A stretch of DNA of 64,000 nt. Origin: Planctomycetota bacterium. GTDB lineage: Bacteria > Planctomycetota > UBA1135 > GCA-002686595. The stretch lies in the NCBI GenBank assembly GCA_021413885.1, contig JAIOPM010000031.1:273442-337441 (forward strand), in the 5' to 3' direction. The position numbers and the translations under genes are program-made. Shown here piece after piece: positions 24,458-32,913 of the stretch (positions are counted from its first letter, which is position 1; every line of letters starts with the position of its first letter). Below the pieces are notes generated by a model, which was not told the DNA's origin, did not search any database, and worked only from the letters and a program-made list of their open reading frames with translations.

Positions 24458-25747
24458 TCAGGGCACGACCGTGCGGAAGCTCGCGAACAGGTCACGGCGC
24501 TCCGGGTCGGCGAAACCTCGGCGCGTGACGCGCAGGTCACGCGCTCGCGTCGCGAACGAGCCGCCTCGCAGCACGCGCACCTTGCCGAAGCGGGGGAACG
24601 AGCGCTCGGAATCCGGTTCGCGCTCGTAGCCCGGATACGGTCGCAACGTCGACGCGGTCCACTCCCAGACGTTGCCCAGCATCTGCCGGCAACCGTGCAA
24701 GCTGTCGCCCGCCGCGAACGCGCCGACGTCGACCGTCGAAGTGCGCACGCCGTCGAGGTTGGCGTAGCCCGGTTCGAAACCGTGCCAGCCCCACGGCCAC
24801 GGTCGCTTGATGCGCATCAGCCAACCGGCGGCGAACTCCCACTCGGCTTCGGTCGGCAGCGCGCGATCCGCGAAACGGCAGTACGCCTCGGCTTCGTGCG
24901 CGTTGACGTGCACGACCGGTCGATCGGGTTCGAGCTCGACGCGCTGATCGAAGTGCGCGCGCAACCAACCGCCGCCGTCGTCGCGGTGCCAATGCAGCGG
25001 CTGCACGGCGTTCGCTTGCTGACGCCAACGCCAACCCGAGTCGCTCCAGAACTCGCCGCGCGTGTACCCGCCCTCGGCGACGAACTCCGCGAACTCGGCC
25101 TGCGTCACCGGCGCGCGTGCGATCTGGAACGGCCGCACGTCGACGGTGTGCGCCCACTTCTCGTCGTCGAGGACGAAACGCCGTTCCGGTTCCGCGCCGA
25201 GCAACATCGGACCGCCCGCGATCGCAGCGTCGCCGGGACACGCGCCGCCGCCGGGAGCGTCGGTGATCGCGAGCGAGAGCTTGGGCTCGGCGAGACCGAG
25301 CACTTGGCGCAGCGCGAAGAGTCGCTCACCGCACGAGTCCTCGTGGAAGATCGCGAGTTGGAGGTAGTAGCGCTCGTCGTCGTCGAGGTCGCCGCGGTCG
25401 AGACGCGCCGACACGCGCGCCGCCACGTCGTCGAGGTAGTGCAACGTGTCCTTGCGCGAGAGGAGCGGCAACTCGAAGCGCGCCGCGTGCGCGACTCTGT
25501 CGTCGTAGAGCTCCTCGGCCTCCGCGCGAACCGGACGATCGCCGTGGCGGCGCAAGAGCCAACGCTCGTGCGACCACGCGACGTGGCCGAGTTCCCACAG
25601 GAACGGCGAGTGCGTCGGCGCGCGCGGAACGACCAATTCGTCGTCGTCGAGATCCGCGACGAGCTCCAACGTGCGCCGACGCGCGTCGCGGAGCGCCGCG
25701 ACGGCTTCGGAGCGTGTCCACGGGCTCGACGTCAGCACCGCACGCAT
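24458..25747 (-). CDS. EgtB/SenA-like non-haem iron sulfoxide/selenoxide synthase homologue
   Basis: 429 aa. The N-terminal DinB_2-like four-helix domain has SPFLWELGHVAWSHERW (His 54) and IFHEDSCGERLFALRQVLG (His 135). The C-terminal FGE-sulfatase domain (about 175-429) has APVTQAEFAEFV, LPTEAEWEFAAG, QMLGNVWEWTAS and VLRGGSFATR. The PFLWELGHVAW wording fits the SenA side of the family better than classical EgtB. In active relatives the metal is held by three His residues, the last two spaced H-x3-H (HEDMH-type). Here the third position is Cys 139, read directly from a TGC codon. No EgtD- or SenB-type gene is nearby. Either the metal site is altered or the reaction differs. Confidence 0.78.
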   Translation of the reverse strand: MRAVLTSSPWTRSEAVAALRDARRRTLELVADLDDDELVVPRAPTHSPFLWELGHVAWSHERWLLRRHGDRPVRAEAEELYDDRVAHAARFELPLLSRKDTLHYLDDVAARVSARLDRGDLDDDERYYLQLAIFHEDSCGERLFALRQVLGLAEPKLSLAITDAPGGGACPGDAAIAGGPMLLGAEPERRFVLDDEKWAHTVDVRPFQIARAPVTQAEFAEFVAEGGYTRGEFWSDSGWRWRQQANAVQPLHWHRDDGGGWLRAHFDQRVELEPDRPVVHVNAHEAEAYCRFADRALPTEAEWEFAAGWLMRIKRPWPWGWHGFEPGYANLDGVRTSTVDVGAFAAGDSLHGCRQMLGNVWEWTASTLRPYPGYEREPDSERSFPRFGKVRVLRGGSFATRARDLRVTRRGFADPERRDLFASFRTVVP

Positions 25748-25778
25748 TCAACACGGCGCCGCGCGCCGCGTCGAGAGT

Positions 25779-26447
25779 TCAGCGCGGTCGTTGCATGCGT
25801 CGTTCGAACTCACGCACGCTCGCCGGCGGCGCGATGCCCGCCGGAAGGTCGGGCGCGGGGATCGGCGCGGAGCTCCGGAGCGCGAGCGGCACGACGCCGG
25901 CCCACCATGGACCGTCGACGTCGCTCGCGGGATCGAGAGGCGGGCCCGAGCGGATCTTGGCGCTCGGTTCGTCGAGCGGGAGCGCGACGACCAACGTCGC
26001 GTGGACTTCGCGCTCGCTCATCGCGCGCACTTCCGACCAGCGGCCGGGCACGACGCGTTCGGTGAGCACGCGCAAGGCGGCGCTCTTCTCGTCGAAGTCG
26101 GCGATCTCTCGCGCGCGCCCGAACACGATCGCCGAACGGTAGTTGAGCGAGTGGTGCATCGCCGAGCGACCGAGCACGAGGCCGTCGATCAACGTGAACG
26201 CCGCGCACACTTCCGCGCCGGCGGCGAGCGCGGCCATCAACGTGCTCGAACGCGAGCCGTGCAGGATCAAGCGCGCGCCGAGCCGGCCGTGCACCATCGG
26301 CGCCATCCGCGGCGAGCCGTCGACCGACGTCGCGACGTGGCAGCACAGCGCCTCGTCGACGATCGCGTGGACGGCTTCGAGCTCGCGACTCGCGCGCTCG
26401 GAGTGCGTGCGCGGCGTCGTGCGCGCGGTGCGCGGGAGCTCGGTCAT
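25779..26447 (-). CDS. Pyridoxamine 5'-phosphate oxidase-like FMN-binding protein
   Basis: 222 aa split-barrel flavin protein. The N-terminal motif ALCCHVATSVDGSPRMAPMV and the central strand ARLILHGSRSSTLMAALAAG fit the PPOX/NimA-like group, which binds FMN or F420. The segment MHHSLNYRSAIVFGRAREI supplies the usual cofactor-edge residues. The C-terminal part VDGPWWAGVVPLALR is conserved in many relatives of this size. These proteins reduce small molecules in the cytoplasm; the substrate is not evident. The stop of the methyltransferase gene lies four bases upstream of this start, so the two are likely co-transcribed. Confidence 0.82.
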   Translation of the reverse strand: MTELPRTARTTPRTHSERASRELEAVHAIVDEALCCHVATSVDGSPRMAPMVHGRLGARLILHGSRSSTLMAALAAGAEVCAAFTLIDGLVLGRSAMHHSLNYRSAIVFGRAREIADFDEKSAALRVLTERVVPGRWSEVRAMSEREVHATLVVALPLDEPSAKIRSGPPLDPASDVDGPWWAGVVPLALRSSAPIPAPDLPAGIAPPASVREFERRMQRPR

Positions 26448-26451
26448 CGCG

Positions 26452-27279
26452 CTACTTCCGCTTGCGTCCGACGAAGCCCCACACCGGCGGCGTCAGGAAG
26501 AACGCGTTGGGATCGCGCTCGCGCGCGTCGAAGTCGCGTTCGAACTCCGCGGCGTCGGCGGCGGTGATCAGCTCCATCTCGACGAGCTTCGGCAAGTACG
26601 TGCGGAAGAAACTCCGCGGCCATTGCCACAGCGCGGAACCCGGCTTCGCGACGCGCGCGCCGCCGCGCGGAGGTTCGCAATCGAGTCCGTGGCGCGCGAA
26701 GAGCCCACGCACCTCGCCGCCGATGTCCAACGAACCGCCGGCGCGGCGCCAACTCTCCTCGACGGCGAGCGCGACGCGCTCCATCACCGCGCTGCGCGGC
26801 GACAACGCCATCGACGTGTAGCGGTAGTAGTCGAGGACGACGAAGGGCGCGCCGGGTCGCAGCGCGCGCGCGACGTTCGCGACGACGCGATCGGGATCGG
26901 CGACGAAGCACAACACCCAACGTGCGAACGCGCCGTCGAGGCTGGCGGGTTCGAGGTCGAGCGCGTGCACGTCGCTCTCCAACGTCTCGATCTGCGGCAG
27001 CTCGAGCGCGTCGCGCTTGCGGCGCAGCGACTCGAGGTAACGCGGCGAAGCGTCGACCGAGAGCACGCGGCCGCGCGGACCGACGAGGTACGCGAGATCG
27101 AGACTCGCGAAGCCCGGCCCGCAACCGAGGTCGAGGATGTGATCGCCGAGGCCGAAACCGGCTTCGTCCCAGAGCTCGAAAGTCTTCGAACCCCAAACAC
27201 GGTGTTGGAAACCGAGGCGCGACTCCTCGGTCGAGTCGGTGCCGAGCAGGTAGTCGTCGCCTCGCGGTTCATGCGCCAT
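26452..27279 (-). CDS. Class I SAM-dependent methyltransferase
   Basis: 275 aa from the ATG at 27279, chosen because GGAGG lies six bases before it; an upstream in-frame ATG at 27306 lacks this. Motif I ILDLGCGPGFASLDLA binds SAM, the acidic end of the next strand is VLSVDASPRYLESL, and motif VLCFVADPDRVVANVARALR follows. A C-terminal extension WPRSFFRTYLPKLVEMELIT may shape the substrate pocket. The target is unknown. The start lies 11 bases inside the end of the small conserved gene upstream, giving a four-gene run on this strand with the PPOX and EgtB-like genes. Confidence 0.83.
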   Translation of the reverse strand: MAHEPRGDDYLLGTDSTEESRLGFQHRVWGSKTFELWDEAGFGLGDHILDLGCGPGFASLDLAYLVGPRGRVLSVDASPRYLESLRRKRDALELPQIETLESDVHALDLEPASLDGAFARWVLCFVADPDRVVANVARALRPGAPFVVLDYYRYTSMALSPRSAVMERVALAVEESWRRAGGSLDIGGEVRGLFARHGLDCEPPRGGARVAKPGSALWQWPRSFFRTYLPKLVEMELITAADAAEFERDFDARERDPNAFFLTPPVWGFVGRKRK

Positions 27280-27622
27280 GTCGAGCCTCCGGAGCACGTT
27301 CGGCATCGGGGAAATCGCGGTAGAGCGCCGCGCGGAAGTGAGTGACCAGCGCGTAGACCTTCGCGTGCAGCGCTTCGGGCCGGCCTTCGCGGCGCGCGGC
27401 TTCGCCGAAGCTCGCGTCGAGGTCCGCCAACGTCGCGAATCGGCACACGACGTGGAACTCGCCGATCTCGGGCAGGCCGAAGCCGAGCTTGCGCCGCGTC
27501 AGCGACCACGCCGCGAGAGCGCCGGTCGTCTTCAGGTGATCGAGCCACTCGCGCACGGCCGCGGCGAAGCGCAGGTCGTCGCGCGAGTCCTTCAGGTCGC
27601 ACCAGATGTGGTAGTGGTTCAC
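27269..27622 (-). CDS. Small conserved protein (DUF6614-like)
   Basis: 117 aa from a GTG at 27622 (VNHYHIWCDLKDS); an ATG at 27670 would add 16 residues and lies in the divergent operator region. The marks NHYHIWCDLKD, LTRRKLGFGLPEIGEFHVV and AKVYALVTHFRAALYRDFPD recall a small ferredoxin-fold family I associate with DUF6614, from memory. It probably adopts a dimeric alpha-beta barrel. Function unknown. It heads the minus-strand run that includes the methyltransferase and PPOX-like genes and is divergent from the MocR regulator, so it is a likely target of that regulator. Confidence 0.68.
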   Translation of the reverse strand: MNHYHIWCDLKDSRDDLRFAAAVREWLDHLKTTGALAAWSLTRRKLGFGLPEIGEFHVVCRFATLADLDASFGEAARREGRPEALHAKVYALVTHFRAALYRDFPDAERAPEARHGA

Positions 27623-27670
27623 GCGTCTCGTCTCGTGGGGCCTTGCCGCGCTCGTCGCGTGCTCGTACAT

Positions 27671-27705
27671 TGTGCTAGTACAAACGCTATGAACGAGCTA
27701 GCACA
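27671..27705. promoter_or_regulatory. Inverted repeat, candidate MocR operator
   Basis: Perfect 8-bp arms TGTGCTAG (27671-27678) and CTAGCACA (27698-27705) flank a 19-base AT-richer spacer. The element lies between the divergent MocR gene and the small conserved gene, covering the probable promoter of at least one of them. Confidence 0.6.
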
Positions 27706-27747
27706 TACTGCCGCAGCCTCGCGCGTCGCGCAAGAGCCCTCGCGCCG

Positions 27748-29070
27748 ATGACCGACCTCGCTCGACGGATCCGCGGACGGACGACGCGTGAGATCGCCGC
27801 CGCGATCGAGAGCGCCGCGCGCGACGGCGCGTTGAAGGGCGGCGGACGCTTGCCGACGGTGCGCGGTCTCGCCGAGACGCTCGGCGTCAGTCCGGCGACG
27901 GTCGCCGCGGCGTACAAGGAGCTGCGCCGTCGCGGCGTGCTCGTCGCGCGCGGTCGTCAAGGCACGCGGTTGAGCCACGTCCCGAGGCTCCCGCGCGGCG
28001 CGCACGACGAACTGCCGACCGGCGCGCGCAATCTGCGCGACGGCAACCCGGATCCCGCGCTCTTGCCGTCGATGGCGAAGGCGTTGCGGCGCATCGACGC
28101 GACTCCGCATCTCTATGGCGGCGCGGCGTCATTGCCCGCGTTGCAGAAGTTGGTCGCGAAGGACTTGCTCGACGAGGGCGTGCGCGTCGGCGGGATCGCG
28201 TTTGTCAGCGGCGCGATGGATGGGATCGAGCGCGTGCTCGCCGAGGAGCTGCATCCCGGCGATTGCGTCGCGGTCGAGGATCCGTGCTTCGGCAACGTGC
28301 ACGAGGTCGTGCTCGCGCGCGGGCTCGTGCCGCTCGCGGTGCCGATCGACGACGAAGGCGTCTTGCCCGACGGCGTCGAACGCGCGCTCGCCCAAGGCGC
28401 GCGAGCGTTGATCGTCACGCCGCGCGCCCAGAATCCCTACGGCTCCGCGTTCACGCCGGCGCGCGCGAAAGCGTTGCGCGCCATCCTGCGCACGCGGCCC
28501 GACGTCGTCGTGATCGAGGACGACCACGCGAGTTTGATCACCCGGGCCGAGCTCGCGCCCATCCACGTCGACTCGCGGCGTTGGGCGCACGTGCGCTCGC
28601 TGTCGAAGGGTCTGAATCCCGACCTTCGTCTCGCGGCGCTGACCGGCGACGACGAGACGATGCGGCGCGTCGAGGCGCGGCAGCGCGTCGGCGAACGATG
28701 GGTGAGCCACGTCCTGCAACGCATCGCCGTGGAGCTGCTCTCGGACGCGAGCGTACGTCGAGGCTTGCGCAAAGCGGCCGACACGTACGTCGAGCGCCGC
28801 GAGGCGCTGCTCGCCGCGCTCGCAACCGAAGGCGTGCGCGCGTTCGGGCGCTCGGGCTACAACGTGTGGATCCCGGTCGAGTCCGAGTCGGCGACGATCG
28901 CCGCGTTGCTCGCGCGTGGTTTCGCGGTCGCGCCGGGCGAACGCTTCCGCATGCAGAGCGCTCCCGCGGTGCGCGCGACGACCGCGACGCTCGCGCCGCG
29001 CGACGCGAAGCTCTTCGCGCGCGAACTCGCCGCGGCGACGCGCGCGGTTTCGTCCGCGCCTTCGGTCTAG
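27748..29070 (+). CDS. MocR-type GntR/aminotransferase transcriptional regulator
   Basis: 440 aa. N-terminal GntR winged helix (about 1-75) with RLPTVRGLAETLGVSPATVAAAYKEL. After a linker, a fold-type I aminotransferase-like domain (about 100-435) follows, with LYGGAASLPALQKLVA, EDPCFGNVHEVV, TPRAQNPYGSAF and the PLP lysine Lys 287 in RSLSKGLNPDLRLA. MocR proteins sense PLP or amino compounds and usually act on divergent genes. The inverted repeat just upstream and the divergent gene support that here. The C-terminal coding end overlaps the convergent ATP-grasp gene, the two stops sharing a CTAG palindrome. Confidence 0.9.
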   Translation: MTDLARRIRGRTTREIAAAIESAARDGALKGGGRLPTVRGLAETLGVSPATVAAAYKELRRRGVLVARGRQGTRLSHVPRLPRGAHDELPTGARNLRDGNPDPALLPSMAKALRRIDATPHLYGGAASLPALQKLVAKDLLDEGVRVGGIAFVSGAMDGIERVLAEELHPGDCVAVEDPCFGNVHEVVLARGLVPLAVPIDDEGVLPDGVERALAQGARALIVTPRAQNPYGSAFTPARAKALRAILRTRPDVVVIEDDHASLITRAELAPIHVDSRRWAHVRSLSKGLNPDLRLAALTGDDETMRRVEARQRVGERWVSHVLQRIAVELLSDASVRRGLRKAADTYVERREALLAALATEGVRAFGRSGYNVWIPVESESATIAALLARGFAVAPGERFRMQSAPAVRATTATLAPRDAKLFARELAAATRAVSSAPSV

Positions 29071-30365
29071 GGCTCGACCGCGACGTCGAGCGCGTCGGCC
29101 GTGGCGCGTGCGCTTCGATAGGCGGCGGAACTCGAGCGCGGATCGCTCGCGAGCGCCCACGCGACGTGCGGGAACGCGTCGGGATGCGGCGCGGCGTACC
29201 ACGGCTCGCCGACGCGCGCAGTCGCCGCGGCGCGGATGCCGCGGGCGGCGAGCGCCGCGAGTTCAGTCGCGCTCGGCACGCGCACGACGCGGCCGGCTTC
29301 GAAATGCGAGCGGTACGCGAGGCACCAGTGCTCACGGACGCGCGCGTCGAGAGCGTCGAGGTTCCCGAGCGCGAGCTCGATCGTCTTCGCGAGAGGCACG
29401 AACCCGAGCGCGGCCTCGAAGAGCTCCGCGAACGCGTCGTCCTCGCCGAGGCGCGCGTTGACTTCGATCACACGCACGTCGGCGCCGCGCGCGCGCAGCT
29501 CGATCGAGAAACCGCTCGAGCGCACGCCGCTCGCCGCGAGCGCGCGCCGCGAAATGTCTTCGCACGCCGCGACGAGCTCCGGCGGACGATCGGCGGGCAA
29601 GCGATAGCTCTCGACGTAGAAGCGCGGCGGCGGCGTCAACGTCTGTTCGACGACGCCGAAGACGCACGGCCGGCCGTCGAGCACGAGACCGTCGGTCTCG
29701 AGCGGCTCGCCGTCGAAGAAGCGCTCGACGAGAAAACTCGCGCGCGGATCGCAACCCGCGTCGAGGCCGGCGAGCTCGGCGAATTCGACCAAGCGCTTCA
29801 CGTCGCGCGACGTCAGGAGCCCCGCGCGCACCGCGGTAACTGCGTCGTCGACTTCGGCGTCGCTCGCGACTTTCGTCACCAAGCGACCGAGCGTCGACGC
29901 ACACGCCTTGAGCACCACCGGGTAGCCGTGCTCGCGCGCGAACGCGCGCACGCCGCTCGCGTCGGAGACCAGACGAAACTCCGGCACCGGCACGCGCGCC
30001 GCCGCGAGCCGCGCGCGAGAGACGTTCTTCGCGAGGCACGCGAGCGCTCCCGACGGGCTCGCGCCGGGAAGGCCGAGCTGCGCCGTGAGCCACGCGCCGG
30101 GCGCGAGCGCCGCTTCGCTCTGCGCGAGCACGCCGTCGATGCGCGTCCGCGCCGCGAACGCGTCGAGAACTTTCGTCGCGCCGCGAACTTCCTCCGCCGG
30201 CGGCAACTCGATGAACTCGTCGAAGAGCTCGCGATCGCGCGGACTCTGCCAATCGTCGGCGAGCACCAGCCGCACGCCCTGCTCGCGCAGCCCGGGCCCG
30301 AAACGGCCGAAGAACACCGCGCGGTCGCTCGCCGAGCCGGGATAGAGGCACACGAGAGTTTTCAC
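29067..30365 (-). CDS. ATP-grasp ligase of unknown substrate
   Basis: 432 aa from a GTG at 30365. The N-terminal pre-ATP-grasp region includes FGPGLREQGVRLVLADDW. ATP-grasp core: YPVVLKACASTLGRLVTKV (phosphate and Lys), FLVERFFDGEPLETDGLVL and VRVIEVNARLGEDDAFAEL (Mg-binding E-x-N-x-R). This matches carboxylate-amine ligases of the L-amino-acid ligase or carbamoyl-phosphate-synthase-like group. No peptide-like partner genes are near, so the substrate cannot be named. A TAGAGT hexamer lies nine bases upstream of the start, implying a near-leaderless transcript. Confidence 0.8.
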   Translation of the reverse strand: MKTLVCLYPGSASDRAVFFGRFGPGLREQGVRLVLADDWQSPRDRELFDEFIELPPAEEVRGATKVLDAFAARTRIDGVLAQSEAALAPGAWLTAQLGLPGASPSGALACLAKNVSRARLAAARVPVPEFRLVSDASGVRAFAREHGYPVVLKACASTLGRLVTKVASDAEVDDAVTAVRAGLLTSRDVKRLVEFAELAGLDAGCDPRASFLVERFFDGEPLETDGLVLDGRPCVFGVVEQTLTPPPRFYVESYRLPADRPPELVAACEDISRRALAASGVRSSGFSIELRARGADVRVIEVNARLGEDDAFAELFEAALGFVPLAKTIELALGNLDALDARVREHWCLAYRSHFEAGRVVRVPSATELAALAARGIRAAATARVGEPWYAAPHPDAFPHVAWALASDPRSSSAAYRSARATADALDVAVEP

Positions 30366-30621
30366 GGCGCGCGACTCTACGGCGCGGATCGCGCGCGAAA
30401 AGCGCTCGGCCTCAAGACGCGCTCACGCGCGGACCGACAGGCACCCCGACTTCCGTGTCGTGGGGACGACGGGGACGGAGCGCTTGGGGAGCACTCCACG
30501 TCCTCGCGGACGGAGGTCCGTGGCCATCGAGAAGGGCGACGATTCGGGGGACGGGCGACGAAGCGAAGGCGAGCGTCTTCGCGGCGGCGCGACCTCGCGC
30601 GAGCGAGGGAAGGAAGGATCC

Positions 30622-31482
30622 ATGGAGCAGAAGAAATTCAGCGCGCGCGGTCCGCACGAACCGGCGCTCGTCGAGCCCAGTCTCACGATCGTGTTGGCGC
30701 TCGAGGACCAAGCGCAAATCGTCGGGCGAGCGCTCAAGACCACCGTCGCGTACTGCACGGAACGCGGCAGCACCGCCGAGGTGATCGTCGTCGACGACGG
30801 CTCGACCGACGGCTCGGCCGAGGTGGCGGCGCGTTGGACCGAGCACCTCCAGTCGTTGCAGGTCGTGCGGCATCACAAGCGTCGCGGTCGCGGCGCGGCG
30901 GCGCGCACCGGCGTGTTGCTCTCGCGCGGCCGCAAGGTGATCGTCTTCGGCGCGGATCTCGCGGTCGCGATCGAGGACCTCGACGGTTTGGTCGACGCGC
31001 TCGACCAAGGCGCGGACATCGCGGTCGCGTCGCGCGCGCTCGATGATTCGGACATCGGGCGTCAGGCGTCGATGTTGCGCCGCATGTCGGAGGGCGTATT
31101 GACGGCCGCGGCGCGCTGTCTCGTCCATCCCGGCGTCAAGGACTCGTTCTGCGGCGCGCACGCGTACTTGCGCGGCGCGGCGCGAGCGGTCGCCGAACGC
31201 GCGCACTCGACCGGCGACGGTTGGGCCGCGGAGTGGCTCGCGATCGGACAGCGGCTCGGCCTCCAGGTCGCCGAATGTCCGGTGCGTTGGGCGAGCCCCG
31301 AACTCGGCGAGACCAAGTTGCGTTTCCTGCCGACGTTGGCAGAGCTCGTGCATGCAGGACGCCGACTGAAGAACGTCGAGTACCTCGCGCCGCTGCCGAC
31401 GCGTCAGACGTTGGCCGACACGTCGTTCGTCGACGCGAACATGGCGTCGACGCGCTTCCGTTCGCGCTACGAGCCGCACTGA
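30622..31482 (+). CDS. Family 2 glycosyltransferase
   Basis: 286 aa from the ATG at 30622, preceded by AAGGAAGG; an open frame upstream to 30460 reads as low-complexity basic sequence and was excluded. GT-A fold: LTIVLALEDQA, VIVVDDGSTDGSAEV (nucleotide-binding Asp residues) and KVIVFGADLAVAIEDLDGL, where the usual D-x-D is reduced to GAD. It resembles dolichyl/undecaprenyl-phosphate glycosyltransferases but has no membrane helix. The change at the D-x-D site may weaken metal binding. Context gives no acceptor. Confidence 0.78.
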   Translation: MEQKKFSARGPHEPALVEPSLTIVLALEDQAQIVGRALKTTVAYCTERGSTAEVIVVDDGSTDGSAEVAARWTEHLQSLQVVRHHKRRGRGAAARTGVLLSRGRKVIVFGADLAVAIEDLDGLVDALDQGADIAVASRALDDSDIGRQASMLRRMSEGVLTAAARCLVHPGVKDSFCGAHAYLRGAARAVAERAHSTGDGWAAEWLAIGQRLGLQVAECPVRWASPELGETKLRFLPTLAELVHAGRRLKNVEYLAPLPTRQTLADTSFVDANMASTRFRSRYEPH

Positions 31483-31528
31483 GAACGCACCGCGCGGAAT
31501 TGTTCGTCGCGGGCTTCGGGCGAGACAC

Positions 31529-31534
31529 TAGATT
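31529..31534 (+). promoter_or_regulatory. TAGATT -10-like hexamer
   Basis: It lies 55 bases upstream of the first thioredoxin-TPR gene and five bases before a 5' leader hairpin. Part of the recurrent TAGNNT set. Confidence 0.35.
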
Positions 31535-31539
31535 GGAGG

Positions 31540-31572
31540 GCGCTCGGGCCGGATCCCGCGCGCCCCGAGCGC
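31540..31572 (+). promoter_or_regulatory. GC-rich hairpin in the leader of the thioredoxin-TPR gene
   Basis: Arms GCGCTCGGG (31540-31548) and CCCGAGCGC (31564-31572) form nine perfect pairs with a 15-base loop, ending just before the ribosome-binding site GAAAGGA. There is no T-run, so it is not a usual terminator. It may stabilise the leader or modulate translation. Confidence 0.35.
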
Positions 31573-31588
31573 TCCCCGAAAGGACGAC

Positions 31589-32746
31589 ATGTTGTTCCCG
31601 TGGTTGGTGCTCGCGTCGCTCGCTTCGCCCGTTGCTCCGCTTCGCGGCGACGTTCAGGAGCCCGCGGCCTCGACCGACGCGACCGCGGCGCGCGACGCGG
31701 TCCGTTGGTTCGCCGGCACGTTCGACGAAGCGCTCGCCAAAGCGCGCGTCGAGAACCGTCAGGTCGTGTTGGTGTTCCGCATCGAGGACTGCAAACGCTG
31801 CGACGAATTCGCGCGCAAGACGTTGGTCCAAGCGTCGGTCGTCGCCGAGCTCGCCGACGCGGTGTGCCTGTCGCTCGACGGCGAGAGCGCGGCGGGTTCG
31901 ACGCTCGTCGCGCGTTTCGGCGTCGCCGATTATCCGACCGTCGTGTGGCTCGGGTCCGACGGTGCGTTGCGCGATCGCTTGGTCGGCGCCGTGCCCGCGA
32001 CCGAGTTCTTGCGCGAGGTCCAGCGCGTGCGTTCGGACCGCGAGACGGTCGGCGAGCTGCGTCGTCGCGTGCAGGCGGACGAGAGCAACGTCGATCTCCG
32101 TTGGCGTCTCGCGCAGAAGCTGCGCGCGGGCGGCGACGGCGCCGGCGCGGAGGAACAGATCGCGCGGATCAAGAAGCTCGATCCGACCGGCCGTTCGAAG
32201 CCGATGCGCTTGATGCGCCTCGACGATCTGCGCACTGCGGTGCGCCGCACGTACGACGAAACGCACGGAGCGTTCGACACGTCTTCGATCTCCGCGTTGC
32301 TCGAACACGACACCGACACCGAGGTGCTGTTCCGCGGTTGGTCGATCGTCGCCGACTTCGAGGCCGGCGCGTTGGCGCGCATCCAGAAGGCGCGGCAATC
32401 GACGCCGACGCAAGCGGCGGCGGCTCGCGCGCGCCAACGCGAGGCGTTGAAGCGCGCGTGGTCGTGCTGTCCGACCGACGAGATCGTCGGCTTCGGCAAC
32501 GAGCTCGCGTGGGTCTACTTCGAAGGGGCGGAGGAGCTCCAACCTGAGGACAAGCAATTCGCGCGCGCCGTCGCGCAGCGCGCGGCCGAACTCGCGGGCG
32601 ACGATCCGACGGTGCTCGACACGTTGGCTTGCTGTTCGTTCATGAACGGCGACAAGGACGAGGCGCTGCGGCTCGTGCGACGTTGCCTCGAGCTCGATCC
32701 GACCAACGAACAGTGGAAGGTGCGCCTGGAGGAGTTCTCGCTCTGA
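31589..32746 (+). CDS. Secreted thioredoxin-like/TPR protein (paralogue 1)
   Basis: 385 aa. A short signal-like N-terminus is followed by a thioredoxin fold (about 38-145) with VVLVFRIEDCKRCDEFARKT (Cys 68 and Cys 71, CKRC) and the cis-Pro segment GVADYPTVVWLGSDGALRD. The C-terminal two thirds are helical and TPR-like, with the conserved block PTVLDTLACCSFMNGDKDEAL near 345-365. It is a tandem paralogue of the next gene: the same architecture, and matching segments such as LRDxLVG/VTG, LDARWLLARKL-type repeats and DTLACC. A periplasmic disulfide or stress role is likely. Confidence 0.8.
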   Translation: MLFPWLVLASLASPVAPLRGDVQEPAASTDATAARDAVRWFAGTFDEALAKARVENRQVVLVFRIEDCKRCDEFARKTLVQASVVAELADAVCLSLDGESAAGSTLVARFGVADYPTVVWLGSDGALRDRLVGAVPATEFLREVQRVRSDRETVGELRRRVQADESNVDLRWRLAQKLRAGGDGAGAEEQIARIKKLDPTGRSKPMRLMRLDDLRTAVRRTYDETHGAFDTSSISALLEHDTDTEVLFRGWSIVADFEAGALARIQKARQSTPTQAAAARARQREALKRAWSCCPTDEIVGFGNELAWVYFEGAEELQPEDKQFARAVAQRAAELAGDDPTVLDTLACCSFMNGDKDEALRLVRRCLELDPTNEQWKVRLEEFSL

Positions 32747-32856
32747 CCTCGGCGTTCGCTCCGGCCCACGAGCGCTCGCGCTCGTCGAACGTGTACGAGC
32801 GCCGCAAGACCGGCCGCGCGCTCTCTCGTTCGGCTGGCGAGCTTCCGAAACCGGGT

Positions 32857-32862
32857 TAGAGT
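32857..32862 (+). promoter_or_regulatory. TAGAGT -10-like hexamer
   Basis: It lies 52 bases upstream of the second thioredoxin-TPR gene, in the 167-base gap between the paralogues. This suggests that the second copy has its own promoter. Confidence 0.35.
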
Positions 32863-32913
32863 CCCGCCGACCGCTTCGAACTCGCTCTCGCTCGCACACC
32901 TCGTCGTCGCACC

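Noticed and set aside
24458..27622. An ergothioneine/selenoneine operon formed by the EgtB-like gene and the nearby methyltransferase
   Set aside because: The methyltransferase is a generic class I enzyme and lacks EgtD features. There is no glutamate-cysteine ligase, EgtC, EgtE or SenB gene nearby.
30366..30621. Extension of the GT2 gene to an upstream ATG at 30460
   Set aside because: The extra 54 residues are low-complexity and basic, while the ATG at 30622 has a good ribosome-binding site.
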